NCBI GenBank assembly: GCA_003252455.1 | Contig: QKED01000033.1 | Coordinates: 24,556 to 88,555, forward strand | Origin: Gammaproteobacteria bacterium | Lineage (GTDB): Bacteria; Pseudomonadota; Gammaproteobacteria; Thiohalomonadales; Thiohalomonadaceae | Direction: 5' to 3' | DNA length: 64,000 bases | Shown here: in pieces, positions 37,126 to 45,405 of the stretch | How the letters are laid out: each line of letters opens with the position of its first letter | Numbering within the stretch: the stretch's first letter is position 1 | Position numbers and translations under genes: made by a program | Notes under the pieces: model-generated | What the model was told of the DNA's origin: nothing | Seen by the model: only the letters and a program-made list of their open reading frames with translations | Database searches by the model: none

Positions 37126-37524
37126 ATGAAGATGCGCACTCTCCTTGCTGCCTCCGCTCTGTTCGCAGTCGCCACCACCGCCAACGCCTGGTGGGGTCCC
37201 TTCGACAACGATGGTTGGGGCAACGGCAACGGCTACAACGACGGTAACGGCTGGGGCGACGGCTACGGCGACGGTGACGGCTCCTTCGACTTCAGCATGA
37301 GCGGTCGTGGTCGTGGTAACGGTCGTGGCTACGGCTACAACAACTACCGTGGTTACAACGGCTACAACGGCTACAACGGTTATGGCCCCTACGGCTACGC
37401 CCCCTACGGTTACGCCCCCTACGGCGCTCCCTACGGTGCTCCGGCCCCCTACGGCTACCCCGCCCCTGTCGCCCCCGCTGCCCCGGCTGCACCTGCCGCC
37501 CCGGCTGCCCCCGCTGCCAAGTAA
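37126..37524 (+). CDS. sulfur globule protein-like secreted protein, 132 aa
   Basis: A signal peptide ([21 protein letters not shown]) is followed by [20 protein letters not shown] and a chain that is overwhelmingly Gly, Tyr, Asn and Pro, with repeats such as [20 protein letters not shown] and a Pro-Ala tail ([13 protein letters not shown]). Composition, size and signal peptide match the structural envelope proteins of sulfur globules (Sgp) in purple sulfur bacteria, which coat periplasmic sulfur. Low-complexity Gly/Tyr proteins of other roles exist, so this is a strong but not final call. An AAGGA lies 9 bases before the ATG. A strong terminator follows, suggesting an abundant single-gene transcript. 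Confidence 0.72.
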   Translation: MKMRTLLAASALFAVATTANAWWGPFDNDGWGNGNGYNDGNGWGDGYGDGDGSFDFSMSGRGRGNGRGYGYNNYRGYNGYNGYNGYGPYGYAPYGYAPYGAPYGAPAPYGYPAPVAPAAPAAPAAPAAPAAK

Positions 37525-37563
37525 GGTGTCCGGCGACCACAAGGTCGCCCGCATCTGAAGCGG

Positions 37564-37597
37564 AAAAGGCCCGCCCGGTTACCCGGACGGGCCTTTT
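37564..37597 (+). terminator. Rho-independent terminator
   Basis: AAAAGGCCCG / CGGGCCTTTT arms (37564 onward and ending 37597), with inner CCGG-TTAC-CCGG pairing and a TTTT run. It ends the sulfur globule-like gene. Confidence 0.85.
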
Positions 37598-37717
37598 GCA
37601 TCTCTGCCTCCCCTATCGGCGCCACCCCGATCGCGACGGCCTACGCTTCAGAAGAAGCCAGCGCGCCCCAAGCTGCTAGAATGGTGCCCCGCACGCCAGA
37701 CGCGCCGCACCCGCACC

Positions 37718-38092
37718 ATGATCGGCAAGACCCTCTTCACCCTCCTCGTCATCCTCGCCGCACTGAGCTGGTTACGCTATCAGGGCGCCGTGCGCCCCGG
37801 GCCGAATGCCACACAACGTCCCTCCCCCCCTGCACGCACACCCTACTACCTCGCCTTCGGCGTGGCCGCACTGTTCGTCATCAGCGGCGGGCTCTACTGG
37901 TATGGGCAGTGGCAACACGCGCGGGCGGTGCTGGAGATCCATGTCAGCCACCCGGGAAGCGGTCAGGTCACCACCTATCAGGCGCGCCGAGAGGCGATCA
38001 ATGGGCGCCGCTTCACCACCCTGGATGGGCGCGATATCAGCCTCTCGGCGGATGAGCGCATGGAGCTGCGCGAGACCCCGGAACGCCCCTGA
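37718..38092 (+). CDS. conserved-looking small membrane protein, 124 aa
   Basis: Two membrane segments (LFTLLVILAALSWLRY and YYLAFGVAALFVISGGLYWY) flank a Pro-rich cytoplasmic loop. The C-terminal 60 residues (EIHVSHPGSGQVTTYQARRE, INGRRFTTLDGRDI) form a soluble domain, probably periplasmic. I do not recognise a named family. It converges on the globin gene with only 3 bases between stops. Confidence 0.7.
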   Translation: MIGKTLFTLLVILAALSWLRYQGAVRPGPNATQRPSPPARTPYYLAFGVAALFVISGGLYWYGQWQHARAVLEIHVSHPGSGQVTTYQARREAINGRRFTTLDGRDISLSADERMELRETPERP

Positions 38093-38095
38093 GAC

Positions 38096-38524
38096 TCAGT
38101 GTGGATGGGGGTGATGATGGGCGTGTTGTGCCGCCTCACCCTGATTGCGCATGGAGTTGGCCACACGCAGGAAGGCGGCGTGCAACTGCTCGCGCAGCCC
38201 CGAATCGAGCCCCTCCTCCTGCATCGCACGGTCCATGCAGTACATCCACTGGTCGCGCGCGCGCTCATCGATGGGGAAGGGCATGTGACGTGCGCGCAGG
38301 CGCGGTGGGCCGAACTTCTGCGCATAGAGCGGCGGGCCACCCATCCAGCCGGAGAGGAAGGCGACGAGTTTCTCCTCCGCCACGCCCAGATCGGCGTGCA
38401 TGGCGCGGATCTCACGGGTCTCTGGTAGAGAATCCATCAAGCGGTAGAAGCGCTGCACCAAGGCACGGATGCCCTGCTCACCACCGATGGCCTGATAATG
38501 GGGGTTCTGTTGGATCGGGATCAT
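38096..38524 (-). CDS. group II truncated hemoglobin, 142 aa
   Basis: The sequence follows the trHbO-type pattern: the IGGEQGIRALVQRFYRLMD helix pair, GPPLYAQKFGPPRLRARHMPF containing the proximal His, then DERARDQWMYCMDRAM with the Trp typical of group II. The tail HAHHHPHPH is an unusual His-rich extension that could bind metal. Such globins bind O2 or NO. The ATG overlaps the stop of the upstream diguanylate cyclase by 4 bases (ATGA), so both proteins are co-translated. Confidence 0.9.
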   Translation of the reverse strand: MIPIQQNPHYQAIGGEQGIRALVQRFYRLMDSLPETREIRAMHADLGVAEEKLVAFLSGWMGGPPLYAQKFGPPRLRARHMPFPIDERARDQWMYCMDRAMQEEGLDSGLREQLHAAFLRVANSMRNQGEAAQHAHHHPHPH

Positions 38525-40161
38525 GGCGCCTCGGCCTGAGTTATGTCGGTTTCTGGGGCATCGGGGTGGGCGAGCATGACACGGTTGCGCCCGGCGTGCT
38601 TGGCCGCATAGAGCGCCTTATCGGCGGCCACCCCGAGGGCTTGCGCATCGGCAAACAGGGGAAACATGGCGACTCCGGCACTGAAGGTGACATGAAATGC
38701 GCCGCAATCACTCTGCTGCTCGATGGCCGCGAAGTCCTCGCGTAGCTCGTTGACCACCTCGGCAGCCCCCTCTGCATCGATATCCGGCAGTACCACGGCA
38801 AACTCCTCGCCACCGTAGCGGCCGATCAGGTCGGAACCACGCAGTCGCTGACGCAACAGGCGGGCGATGGTGCGCAGCACCTGGTCGCCCACCGCATGAC
38901 CGTGCAGGTCGTTGACCCGTTTGAAGTGGTCCAGGTCCAGCATTACATAGGCCAACTGGGTCTGGTTGCGCCGGGCCCGCTTCAGCTCGGCGAGCAGCGC
39001 TTCACTGGCGGCGCTGTGGTTGAGCAGGCCGGTGAGGCCATCGTGCAGTAGCTGGCCACGCACCAGCCGCGCCCGCTCCACTCGATGGCGCACCGCACGC
39101 ACCAGCAGCTCGGGGGGGACCGGCTTGGAGAGGAGCTTGTCGCCACTGTGGTAGTCGCGGTGCGGTGGGCTGCTGGCCTCCTCGGGGCGGATGAGGAAGA
39201 TGAGCGGCACGCCGACAAACTGCGGGTGCTGGCGGATCACCTCGCCGAGCAGGCTACCATCGGCGTCTGGTAGCTGGGTATCGAGCAGGATCAGCTCGGG
39301 CAGAAACTCGCCGAGCCGCTCCAACACCCCCGCCGCACGCTGCAGCAGGCACACCTCCAGCCCCTCGCTGCGCAGCAGTTGACGGTAGTAGGCCCCGAGC
39401 GGCGCGCTATAGGTGAGGATCGCCACCTTGTACGGGCGGCGATCGTGCTGCTCCAGCAGGCTGTCGAGGCGTTCCAGCAGCTGTCCCAGGTCGAGTGGCT
39501 GAGGGACGAAGGCTCGCCCCCCCATGGCCACCGCCGCCAGGCGGCTCTCCAGGTCGTCACGCTCGGCCAGACAGAGGATGGGTGGCGCCTCACCTGACAG
39601 TCGTGCATGCAGCGCGGGGAGCAGGGGCTGCTCCACCAGGAGCGCCGCGGCCGGCTCCTGTGCAAGGCGCGCAAGGAGCACGTCGACTTGGGCGATCTGC
39701 TCGAACTTGAGGCCAAAATGGCTGAAGTGGGGGCGTAGTTGTGCAGCCAGGGAGGGGTTCTCGGCGAGCAGATAGAGCACGGCGGGGGGACGATCCAGGC
39801 TCACGCCGGCCCCCCCTGCGCGCGGCCCGGCCATGGCCGCTTGGCGGATCTGCGCGAGCTGCACTCCACCCTGGGCCGTGAGCTCGTCGAGGCCGTCGAG
39901 CCCCCCTGCGTCGAGCACCGCGTCACACAACTGCTCCAGTGCGCGGGCCTGGTTACTCAGCGCATATAGCCCGAAGATCGCCCCAGAACCGGCCAATTTA
40001 TGCAGATTTTGCCGCATCGCGGCCACCGACTCGGCACCCCACTGGGCCACCACCACCGCCTGCCACAGGGCGTCGAGCTCCGCCAGCCGCTCCGGCAAGC
40101 GGTTGAGGTAATCCTGCTGGATGGCGGCCATCTTGGCCTTTACTGCCTCACTCTGTGCCAT
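38521..40161 (-). CDS. diguanylate cyclase with Hpt and two receiver-like domains, 546 aa
   Basis: Order: an Hpt domain (about 1-110) with the phospho-His in NLHKLAGSGAIFGL (His54); a receiver-like domain (about 125-235) that lacks the acidic pocket; a second receiver (about 243-360) with LLDTQLPDADG but without the usual N-terminal Asp pair; and a GGDEF domain (about 370-535) with active GRYGGEEFAVVLPD. The allosteric RxxD I-site (RGSD) lies five residues before GGEEF. It should make c-di-GMP and be product-inhibited. The Hpt suggests input from a hybrid kinase. It is followed, by a 4-base overlap, by a globin gene. Confidence 0.9.
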   Translation of the reverse strand: MAQSEAVKAKMAAIQQDYLNRLPERLAELDALWQAVVVAQWGAESVAAMRQNLHKLAGSGAIFGLYALSNQARALEQLCDAVLDAGGLDGLDELTAQGGVQLAQIRQAAMAGPRAGGAGVSLDRPPAVLYLLAENPSLAAQLRPHFSHFGLKFEQIAQVDVLLARLAQEPAAALLVEQPLLPALHARLSGEAPPILCLAERDDLESRLAAVAMGGRAFVPQPLDLGQLLERLDSLLEQHDRRPYKVAILTYSAPLGAYYRQLLRSEGLEVCLLQRAAGVLERLGEFLPELILLDTQLPDADGSLLGEVIRQHPQFVGVPLIFLIRPEEASSPPHRDYHSGDKLLSKPVPPELLVRAVRHRVERARLVRGQLLHDGLTGLLNHSAASEALLAELKRARRNQTQLAYVMLDLDHFKRVNDLHGHAVGDQVLRTIARLLRQRLRGSDLIGRYGGEEFAVVLPDIDAEGAAEVVNELREDFAAIEQQSDCGAFHVTFSAGVAMFPLFADAQALGVAADKALYAAKHAGRNRVMLAHPDAPETDITQAEAP

Positions 40162-40394
40162 CGGGTATCGCTCACGTCTTGCCTGCTGGGTGCGTCACCT
40201 TAGTTAACCACGACTGGCACCTGCCGATCGATCCAAGATTGTCTCAAGTAGTACGCCGCCAAACCAGGTAATCGGTGGCAAAATTACACCTAATAGTGCT
40301 TATTTACGGCCATCTACAGTGATTACAACACCGTTCAACGCTCCCGCCCCGGGCTGACGACGGACACTAACGCCATTTCGTAGCACGCTTTTGC

Positions 40395-40423
40395 TTGAGG
40401 ATACGAAACGGTGCCACTATTCT
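40395..40423 (+). promoter_or_regulatory. sigma-70 promoter for fur
   Basis: TTGAGG (40395-40400), a 17-base spacer and TATTCT (40418-40423) lie 44 bases before the fur start. The rest of the 305-bp divergent gap 40162-40466 is relatively AT-rich and shows no other clear feature. Confidence 0.55.
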
Positions 40424-40466
40424 CTTGGGTCAATTAGCAAAAATATTGACGCATGGGTAAAGGTTC

Positions 40467-40889
40467 ATGACAGAAGCCAGTGCTGAAGACCTGCAAAAAG
40501 CCGGACTCAAGGCCACCGTACCGCGGCTGAAGATCCTGCGCATGCTCGACACCTGCGACCAGAGCCACATGAGTGCCGAGGAGCTCTATCGCCGCCTGCT
40601 GGAGGAGCACGAGGAGGTGGCCCTGGCCACCATCTACCGGGTGCTGACCCAGTTCGAACAGGCGGGCCTGGTGGAGCGCCACCACTTCGAGGGGGGCCAG
40701 TCGGTGTTCGAGCTGTGTCGTGACGGCCACCACGACCACCTCATCTGCCTCAAGTGCGGCAAGGTGGAAGAGTTCTTCGACGAGGCCATCGAGGCCCGTC
40801 AAAAGGCGGTGGCGGCACAGTATGGTTTCGAGTTGACCCAACACTCCATGACGCTCTACGGCCTCTGCGCCAGCTGCCGTAGCAACTGA
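40467..40889 (+). CDS. fur: ferric uptake regulator, 140 aa
   Basis: The winged-helix N-terminus (GLKATVPRLKILRMLDTC, EVALATIYRVLTQFEQAGLV) and the metal-binding C-terminus (RDGHHDHLICLKCGKVEEFF, with a second CxxC near the end, CASC) are diagnostic of Fur. With Fe2+ it represses iron uptake genes. The structural zinc cysteines are all present. Length is close to the E. coli protein. It converges on murI with 10 bases between stops. Confidence 0.94.
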   Translation: MTEASAEDLQKAGLKATVPRLKILRMLDTCDQSHMSAEELYRRLLEEHEEVALATIYRVLTQFEQAGLVERHHFEGGQSVFELCRDGHHDHLICLKCGKVEEFFDEAIEARQKAVAAQYGFELTQHSMTLYGLCASCRSN

Positions 40890-40899
40890 CCCGAGCCGC

Positions 40900-41742
40900 T
40901 CATACCCCCTCGTCGGGCAGCGTGCAGGGGTGAACCGGCAGGGCGGTGCCCCAGAGTTGGGCGGCGATGGGGGCCACATGGGCCGGGTCGGCAGTGGTAG
41001 CCAGCCGCAGGGCCCCGGCAGGCCCGCCTTCGCCCAACGCCAAGCCCGCCGCCAGCAGGCGGCGGCGCAGCTCCTGGGCCACGGCGGCCCCCGTCTCTAC
41101 GACCTCGACATGCGGCCCGCAGAGGCGCTCGATGAGTGGGCGCAAGAAGGGGTAGTGGGTGCACCCGAGCACCACCCGATCGGCCCCGGCACTCAGCAAC
41201 GGCTGCAGATAACCGCGTAGCAACTGCTCGGTCTCGGCACTGGCCCAGGCCCCGCACTCGATCCGCTCGACCAACCCCGGGCAGGCTTGGCTCACGACCT
41301 TGCCACCCTCACTGTAGCGCTCCAGAAGCTTGGCATAGCGCGGGCTGGCCAGGGTCGCCTCGGTGGCCAGTACCCCCACGACCCCAGCGGGCGAGCTGGT
41401 AATGGCCGGTTTGACCCCCGGTTCCATGGCGACGATGATGCGCGTCGGCCAACGTTGTCGGAGGTGTTCGACTGCCGCCGCCGTCGCGGTATTACAGGCG
41501 ATGACCAACGCCTTACAGCCGCTATCGAAGAGTTCTCCTGCGATCAGCTCACTACGCCGACGAATCTGTGCATAACTCCTGCTACCATAGGGTGCATAGG
41601 CCGTATCCGCCAGATAGTGCACCGCCTCCTGGGGCATCAGTCCACGCAACTCGCGCAGCACCGTGAGCCCACCCCAACCCGAGTCGAACAGACCGATCGG
41701 GGCGGCGGGAGAGACCACGGATAGGGGCTGTGTGACCGACAT
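40900..41742 (-). CDS. murI: glutamate racemase, 280 aa
   Basis: Makes D-glutamate for peptidoglycan. The first motif IGLFDSGWGGLTVLRELRG holds the catalytic Asp/Ser region. The two catalytic cysteines are in ALVIACNTATAAAV and VLGCTHYPFLRPL. YLADTAYAPYGSRSY is also typical. The first 15 residues before the family core are poorly conserved, so the start could be a little downstream, but 41742 is the natural ATG. It is divergent from the NYN-LOTUS gene across a 129-bp AT-rich gap. Confidence 0.95.
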   Translation of the reverse strand: MSVTQPLSVVSPAAPIGLFDSGWGGLTVLRELRGLMPQEAVHYLADTAYAPYGSRSYAQIRRRSELIAGELFDSGCKALVIACNTATAAAVEHLRQRWPTRIIVAMEPGVKPAITSSPAGVVGVLATEATLASPRYAKLLERYSEGGKVVSQACPGLVERIECGAWASAETEQLLRGYLQPLLSAGADRVVLGCTHYPFLRPLIERLCGPHVEVVETGAAVAQELRRRLLAAGLALGEGGPAGALRLATTADPAHVAPIAAQLWGTALPVHPCTLPDEGV

Positions 41743-41871
41743 GCTGGAAAGGAATTTCCGATATTGCTTAAATGCTTCTTTTTTCGTCGACGCACCATTA
41801 TGTAGCGACGACTGGACGCCTACGGCTCAAGGCGCCCTACTTTACTGAAAAAAATATTGAAAGGTAGTCAT

Positions 41872-43149
41872 ATGCACACCCCTGCAGTCGCCATCTATTG
41901 GGACTTCGAAAATATTCACGCCACCATCTGCGACCAGGTGCACTACGCCGACTTCTACCAGAAGAACCGCTTCACCGTGCAGGAGCCGGTGGTCGATGTC
42001 TCCATGATGATGGACTACGTCTCCAGCATCGGCGCTGTGACCATCAACAAGGCCTATGGTAACTGGCAGTGGTTCTCCCGCTACCGCGACGCCCTCAACG
42101 AGAACAGCCTCGACCTGATCCAGCTCTTCCCCCGAGGAATGAAGAACGGCGCCGACATCCGCCTCTCCCTCGACGTACTCGAAGATATCAACCGCTATCC
42201 GCACATCACCCACGTGGTGGTGGTAAGCAGCGACAGCGACTTCGTCGCCCTGGCGCAAAAGGTGCGCCAATCCGGGCGCAGCATCATCGGCATCGGCGTA
42301 CGCGAGGCGGCCAATCCCTTCTGGATCCAGTGCTGCAACGAGTTCAAGTTCTACAACACCCTGGCACGCGAATACAGCCACAACGACGACAGCGACAACG
42401 GCAACACCCCGCTCGACGAGGCACGCACGCCGTTGATGCGCGCCCTCTCTATCCTCGCGCGCGAGCATGGCGAGATGATCCCGCGTGCCGCGCTCAAAAA
42501 TCTCATGCTGCGCCACGACCCCACCTTCGACGAGAGCAGCTACGGCTTCGGCTCCTTCAGCCAGTTTGTCGGCGCCTTCCCCGACCTAGTAGAGAACATC
42601 GACAACGACTCTGGCGGCGTGGTGCGCCTGCTCGGCTACGAGGCGGTCAACCGCAACCCCAGCCAGGCCAACAGCGGGCCGCTGGAGGCCTACGAGCGCA
42701 TCCTACAAAAGGGCAACGTACTGCCGCTGCCGCTGCCCTGGTGGCGCCAGGCCTCCGAGCTGCTCGAAGAGCTGGTGCGCAACGCCCCGAGCGCGCGCAT
42801 GCGCTCCTTCCCCGAGCTGGAGCAGCGCCTCGCCACGGCCCTGGAGGCGGCCGGGCTGAACAAAGACAGCAACCTCATCCACCGCCTGCGCCTCAACCTC
42901 TTCGCCCTGCGCATGTACCAGCTCTCCGGCGACGAGGGGATCGGCCTGCGCTGTGTCGACTACGGTGAATCCCTGCTCGGCGCCATCGACCGCGAGATCG
43001 TCCGCCGAGTGGTGCGCTTCGGTACCCCGCCCATCGACCTGAACGCCCTCGCCGATCTGTTGCACGGCGAGGAGGCCAAAGAGCACCTGGAGGAGCTGCG
43101 CGAGGTAGTGGATGCGCAGCAGGCCTACAACGAGCGTCAGAGTCGCTGA
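41872..43149 (+). CDS. NYN-domain ribonuclease-like protein with OST-HTH/LOTUS domain, 425 aa
   Basis: The NYN (PIN-like) domain (about 5-150) carries the acidic metal-binding residues in IYWDFENIH, NGADIRLSLD and VVVSSDSDFVALAQKV. Residues about 185-255 read as an OST-HTH/LOTUS RNA-binding module (RALSILAREHGEMIPRAALK, YGFGSFSQFVGAFPDL). The C-terminal 170 residues are helical and not assigned. Bacterial NYN-LOTUS proteins are thought to act in RNA turnover; the targets are unknown. The ATG at 41872 with AAAGG 8 bases upstream is chosen over an upstream TTG. A hairpin follows the gene, then the sRNA candidate. Confidence 0.87.
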   Translation: MHTPAVAIYWDFENIHATICDQVHYADFYQKNRFTVQEPVVDVSMMMDYVSSIGAVTINKAYGNWQWFSRYRDALNENSLDLIQLFPRGMKNGADIRLSLDVLEDINRYPHITHVVVVSSDSDFVALAQKVRQSGRSIIGIGVREAANPFWIQCCNEFKFYNTLAREYSHNDDSDNGNTPLDEARTPLMRALSILAREHGEMIPRAALKNLMLRHDPTFDESSYGFGSFSQFVGAFPDLVENIDNDSGGVVRLLGYEAVNRNPSQANSGPLEAYERILQKGNVLPLPLPWWRQASELLEELVRNAPSARMRSFPELEQRLATALEAAGLNKDSNLIHRLRLNLFALRMYQLSGDEGIGLRCVDYGESLLGAIDREIVRRVVRFGTPPIDLNALADLLHGEEAKEHLEELREVVDAQQAYNERQSR

Positions 43150-43156
43150 GTACCGG

Positions 43157-43180
43157 GCCCGCCGCCCCCTGGCGGCGGGC
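43157..43180 (+). terminator. hairpin after the NYN-LOTUS gene
   Basis: A perfect 10-bp stem, GCCCGCCGCC (43157-43166) and GGCGGCGGGC (43171-43180), loop CCCT, eight bases after the stop. No T tract, so it may be a weak terminator or an mRNA end-protecting hairpin. Confidence 0.45.
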
Positions 43181-43244
43181 GCCGCACAGAGTGTGAACCA
43201 GGTCTGATTTCATGCCGAAAGGCACCCTTGGCGCACCACGCGCT

Positions 43245-43271
43245 GAACTTCCCCCACGGCCTCCGGTCATA
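43245..43271 (+). promoter_or_regulatory. sigma-E/AlgU-like promoter for a predicted sRNA
   Basis: GAACTT (43245-43250) is an exact envelope-stress sigma -35 core. After a 16-base spacer comes TCATA (43267-43271), preceded by G so that it fits GTCnnA. No sigma-70 alternative of similar quality lies upstream of the hairpins. The predicted transcript start is near 43278. Confidence 0.45.
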
Positions 43272-43277
43272 ACCACC

Positions 43278-43403
43278 AGACGCCGCCGTGCACGGGGACT
43301 TTCTCTCCTCTCCTTCGCCCCAGTGCGCGCGGTGTGCACCCTGCGATGCTGGGAAGTTGACCCCGAGTGCCCCCTCCCCCCTCTGGCCCTCGGGGTTTTT
43401 TTT
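43278..43403 (+). ncRNA. predicted trans-acting sRNA next to engB, about 126 nt
   Basis: The first hairpin is an 11-bp stem (43287-43297 with 43318-43329, one bulged A) that presents a 20-base CU-rich loop (ACTTTCTCTCCTCTCCTTCG). This loop is complementary to GGAGAGGAGAG-type ribosome binding sites. The RNA ends in a terminator, CCCCGAG (43361-43367) / CTCGGGG (43389-43395), with a second C/U-rich loop and eight T (43396-43403). It converges on engB, the position held by Spot 42 in enterics and by AlgU-dependent ErsA in Pseudomonas. No primary-sequence homology is claimed. Confidence 0.5.
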
Positions 43404-43411
43404 GCCTTTTT

Positions 43412-44035
43412 TCAGGCGCTACCCGGCGCCACCTGCAGCCAGGCGTCGAGCTGCGTCCACGCCTCCTCCAGCCCCGTGCGCGCCGTGGCCGAGAAGAGCT
43501 GCACCGTCACCTCCGGGTACTGCTTCTTCAGCGTGGCGCGCACCTTCTGCAGGGTCGCACTGGCGGGGCCGAACTTCAGTTTGTCGGCCTTGGTCAGCAG
43601 CACATGCACCGGCATCTGTGCCTGCTGGCACCATTCGATCATCTGTTGGTCGTAGTCCTTGAGCGGGTGGCGCACGTCCATCAGCAGGATCAGCCCAACC
43701 AGGCTCTCACGCTGACGAAGATACCCCTCCATGGAGCGGACCCACTGCTCCTTCACCGCTGGGGGCACCTTGGCGAAGCCATAGCCGGGCAGGTCCACCA
43801 GGCGGCGCTGCTCATCCAGTGAGAAGAGGTTGATGAGCTGGGTACGCCCGGGGGTCTTACTGGTGCGCGCCAAGTTGCGCTGTCCGGTGAGGGCGTTGAG
43901 GGCGCTCGATTTGCCTGCGTTGGAACGCCCGGCAAAGGCCACTTCGTATCCGTAGTCTTCCGGTAATTGTGAGGGTTTTCCCGCACTGATTAGAAAGGTG
44001 GCTCGCTGATAGAATCTATGTGTGTTGGAAGACAT
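43412..44035 (-). CDS. engB: ribosome biogenesis GTPase EngB/YsxC, 207 aa
   Basis: Essential GTPase for 50S assembly. G1 is [19 protein letters not shown], the switch region has [15 protein letters not shown]3 is [13 protein letters not shown], and G4 is VLLTKADKL. The start at 44035 ([15 protein letters not shown]) matches the family length of about 200 residues; a longer frame is rejected. No strong ribosome binding site is seen. It is divergent from the cytochrome c5 gene, a neighbourhood shared with many sulfur-oxidising gammaproteobacteria. Confidence 0.95.
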   Translation of the reverse strand: MSSNTHRFYQRATFLISAGKPSQLPEDYGYEVAFAGRSNAGKSSALNALTGQRNLARTSKTPGRTQLINLFSLDEQRRLVDLPGYGFAKVPPAVKEQWVRSMEGYLRQRESLVGLILLMDVRHPLKDYDQQMIEWCQQAQMPVHVLLTKADKLKFGPASATLQKVRATLKKQYPEVTVQLFSATARTGLEEAWTQLDAWLQVAPGSA

Positions 44036-44085
44036 GCGCTGGGGGATCCTGGACTCCAAAGGGGCATGCACGCCAGCCCCGAAAG

Positions 44086-44115
44086 TTGACGCGAGAAGGC
44101 GAATAATAGTATATA
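44086..44115 (+). promoter_or_regulatory. sigma-70 promoter for the cytochrome c5/c4 genes
   Basis: TTGACG (44086-44091), an 18-base spacer and TATATA (44110-44115) in an AT-rich patch, about 125 bases before the cytochrome c5 start. The long leader in between has no assigned feature. Confidence 0.6.
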
Positions 44116-44241
44116 ACTGACCGCTTATGCTCTGATTTTCTGCCATTGGATGGTAGCATGGCGAGCGCCGGGTCTCCTGGACCTCTAGAAAGCGGGAGCG
44201 GTCACCATCCAAACCCGAGTGGAATGAAGGAGTTAGAGAAC

Positions 44242-44562
44242 ATGAAAATCCGGTTCCTGGCTACGGCCGCTGGTGTCGCTCTGCTGTTGCCCCTGAGTGC
44301 TGTCGCCGCCGAGAACGGCAAGAAGGTCTATGGCAGCATCTGTTTTGCCTGCCATGACTCGGGCGCTGCAAACGCCCCCAAGTTGGGTGACAAAAAGGCC
44401 TGGAGTGCGCGCATCGAGCAAGGGGTAGACACCCTGACCGAACATGCCATCAAAGGCTTCAAGGGGAAATCCGGCTTCATGCCGCCTAAGGGTGGCCGTG
44501 CCGACCTGAGCAACGAGGCGATCCGTGCCGCCGTCGAGTACATGGTCGAGAAAGGCCAGTAG
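44242..44562 (+). CDS. monohaem cytochrome c5-type protein, 106 aa
   Basis: The start at 44242 gives a standard signal peptide ([21 protein letters not shown]) with AAGGAG 9 bases upstream. One haem site CFACH follows YGSICF, the distal Met ligand is probably in [10 protein letters not shown], and the C-terminal [20 protein letters not shown] is typical of cytochrome c5. It is a small periplasmic electron carrier, likely between the bc1 complex or sulfur enzymes and a terminal acceptor. It is followed 43 bases later by cytochrome c4. Confidence 0.92.
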   Translation: MKIRFLATAAGVALLLPLSAVAAENGKKVYGSICFACHDSGAANAPKLGDKKAWSARIEQGVDTLTEHAIKGFKGKSGFMPPKGGRADLSNEAIRAAVEYMVEKGQ

Positions 44563-44605
44563 CTCCCCTTAACAGAATCCCCCCTCCAACCTGTCGAGAA
44601 TTTTG

Positions 44606-45259
44606 ATGAAGAAGCTCACTCTTACTGCACTCGCGCTGTTTAGCGTATTGGGTACTGCTCAGGCCAACGAGCATGGCGAGGCCGCCCCTGGCGCGATCGT
44701 CGGTGATGCCGGTGCCGGCAAGGCCAAGGCCGCCGCCTGTGCCGCCTGCCACGGCCCCGACGGCAACGCCCCCGCCGGCAACGGTAACCCCGCCATGCCC
44801 TTCCCCAAACTCGCAGGTCAGGGCGCTGGCTACATCGCCAAGCAGCTGGCCGAGTTCAAGGCGGGTACCCGCACCGACGCCACCATGAACGGCATGGCCG
44901 CCCCGCTCTCCGAGCAGGATATGGCCGACATCGGCGCCTACTTCGCCTCCCAGCCCGCCTCCACCGGCTCGGCCGATGCCGAGAAGGGCGCCAAGGGCAT
45001 GAAGATCTTCACCGGCGGTATCAGCGATAAGGGCGTCGCCGCCTGTATGGCCTGCCACGGCCCCAACGGTGCAGGCAACCCCGGCGCCAAGTACCCCTCA
45101 CTGGCTGGTCAGCACAACCTCTACACCATCAAGCAGCTGAAGGCCTTCCGTGCCGGTGAGCGTAGCAACGACCCGGCCAAGATGATGCAGCAGGTGGCCG
45201 AGCGCCTGAGCGACGAGGATATCGCCGCCGTTGCCGAGTACATCATGGGCCTGCACTGA
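44606..45259 (+). CDS. dihaem cytochrome c4, 217 aa
   Basis: After a signal peptide (KKLTLTALALFSVLGTAQA) the protein has two similar halves, each with one haem site: CAACHGPDGNAP and CMACHGPNGAGNPG. Both halves carry the family pattern FPKLAGQGAGYIAKQL and YPSLAGQHNLYTIKQL, and matching distal-Met segments (TMNGMAAPLSEQDMADI, KMMQQVAERLSDEDIA). This is the normal layout of c4, which donates electrons to cbb3 oxidase. The ATG at 44606 is used; a TTG three bases earlier is unlikely. A strong terminator follows. Confidence 0.95.
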   Translation: MKKLTLTALALFSVLGTAQANEHGEAAPGAIVGDAGAGKAKAAACAACHGPDGNAPAGNGNPAMPFPKLAGQGAGYIAKQLAEFKAGTRTDATMNGMAAPLSEQDMADIGAYFASQPASTGSADAEKGAKGMKIFTGGISDKGVAACMACHGPNGAGNPGAKYPSLAGQHNLYTIKQLKAFRAGERSNDPAKMMQQVAERLSDEDIAAVAEYIMGLH

Positions 45260-45284
45260 GCGGCTCGCGTACCCGGTACAGACA

Positions 45285-45314
45285 AGGGCGGCCCTCGGGC
45301 CGCCCTCTGTTTTT
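45285..45314 (+). terminator. Rho-independent terminator after cytochrome c4
   Basis: AGGGCGGCC (45285-45293) / GGCCGCCCT (45298-45306), loop CTCG, then CTGTTTTT. Confidence 0.88.
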
Positions 45315-45349
45315 CTGCTCGGCAGAATTTCCCTACTCCATTCAATATT

Positions 45350-45376
45350 TTGACTGGCGCGCGGCAGTGCTAAACT
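45350..45376 (+). promoter_or_regulatory. promoter for resB-resC
   Basis: TTGACT (45350-45355) and, 15 bases later, TAAACT (45371-45376) preceded by TGC, making an extended -10. It lies 30 bases before the resB start. Confidence 0.5.
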
Positions 45377-45405
45377 GACCCACCGTCCGTCGGCCGCACC
45401 CGCCC

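Noticed and set aside
43212..43655. 147-codon plus-strand frame across the sRNA region and engB
   Set aside because: No ribosome binding site; it crosses a strong terminator and overlaps engB antisense. The RNA interpretation fits better.
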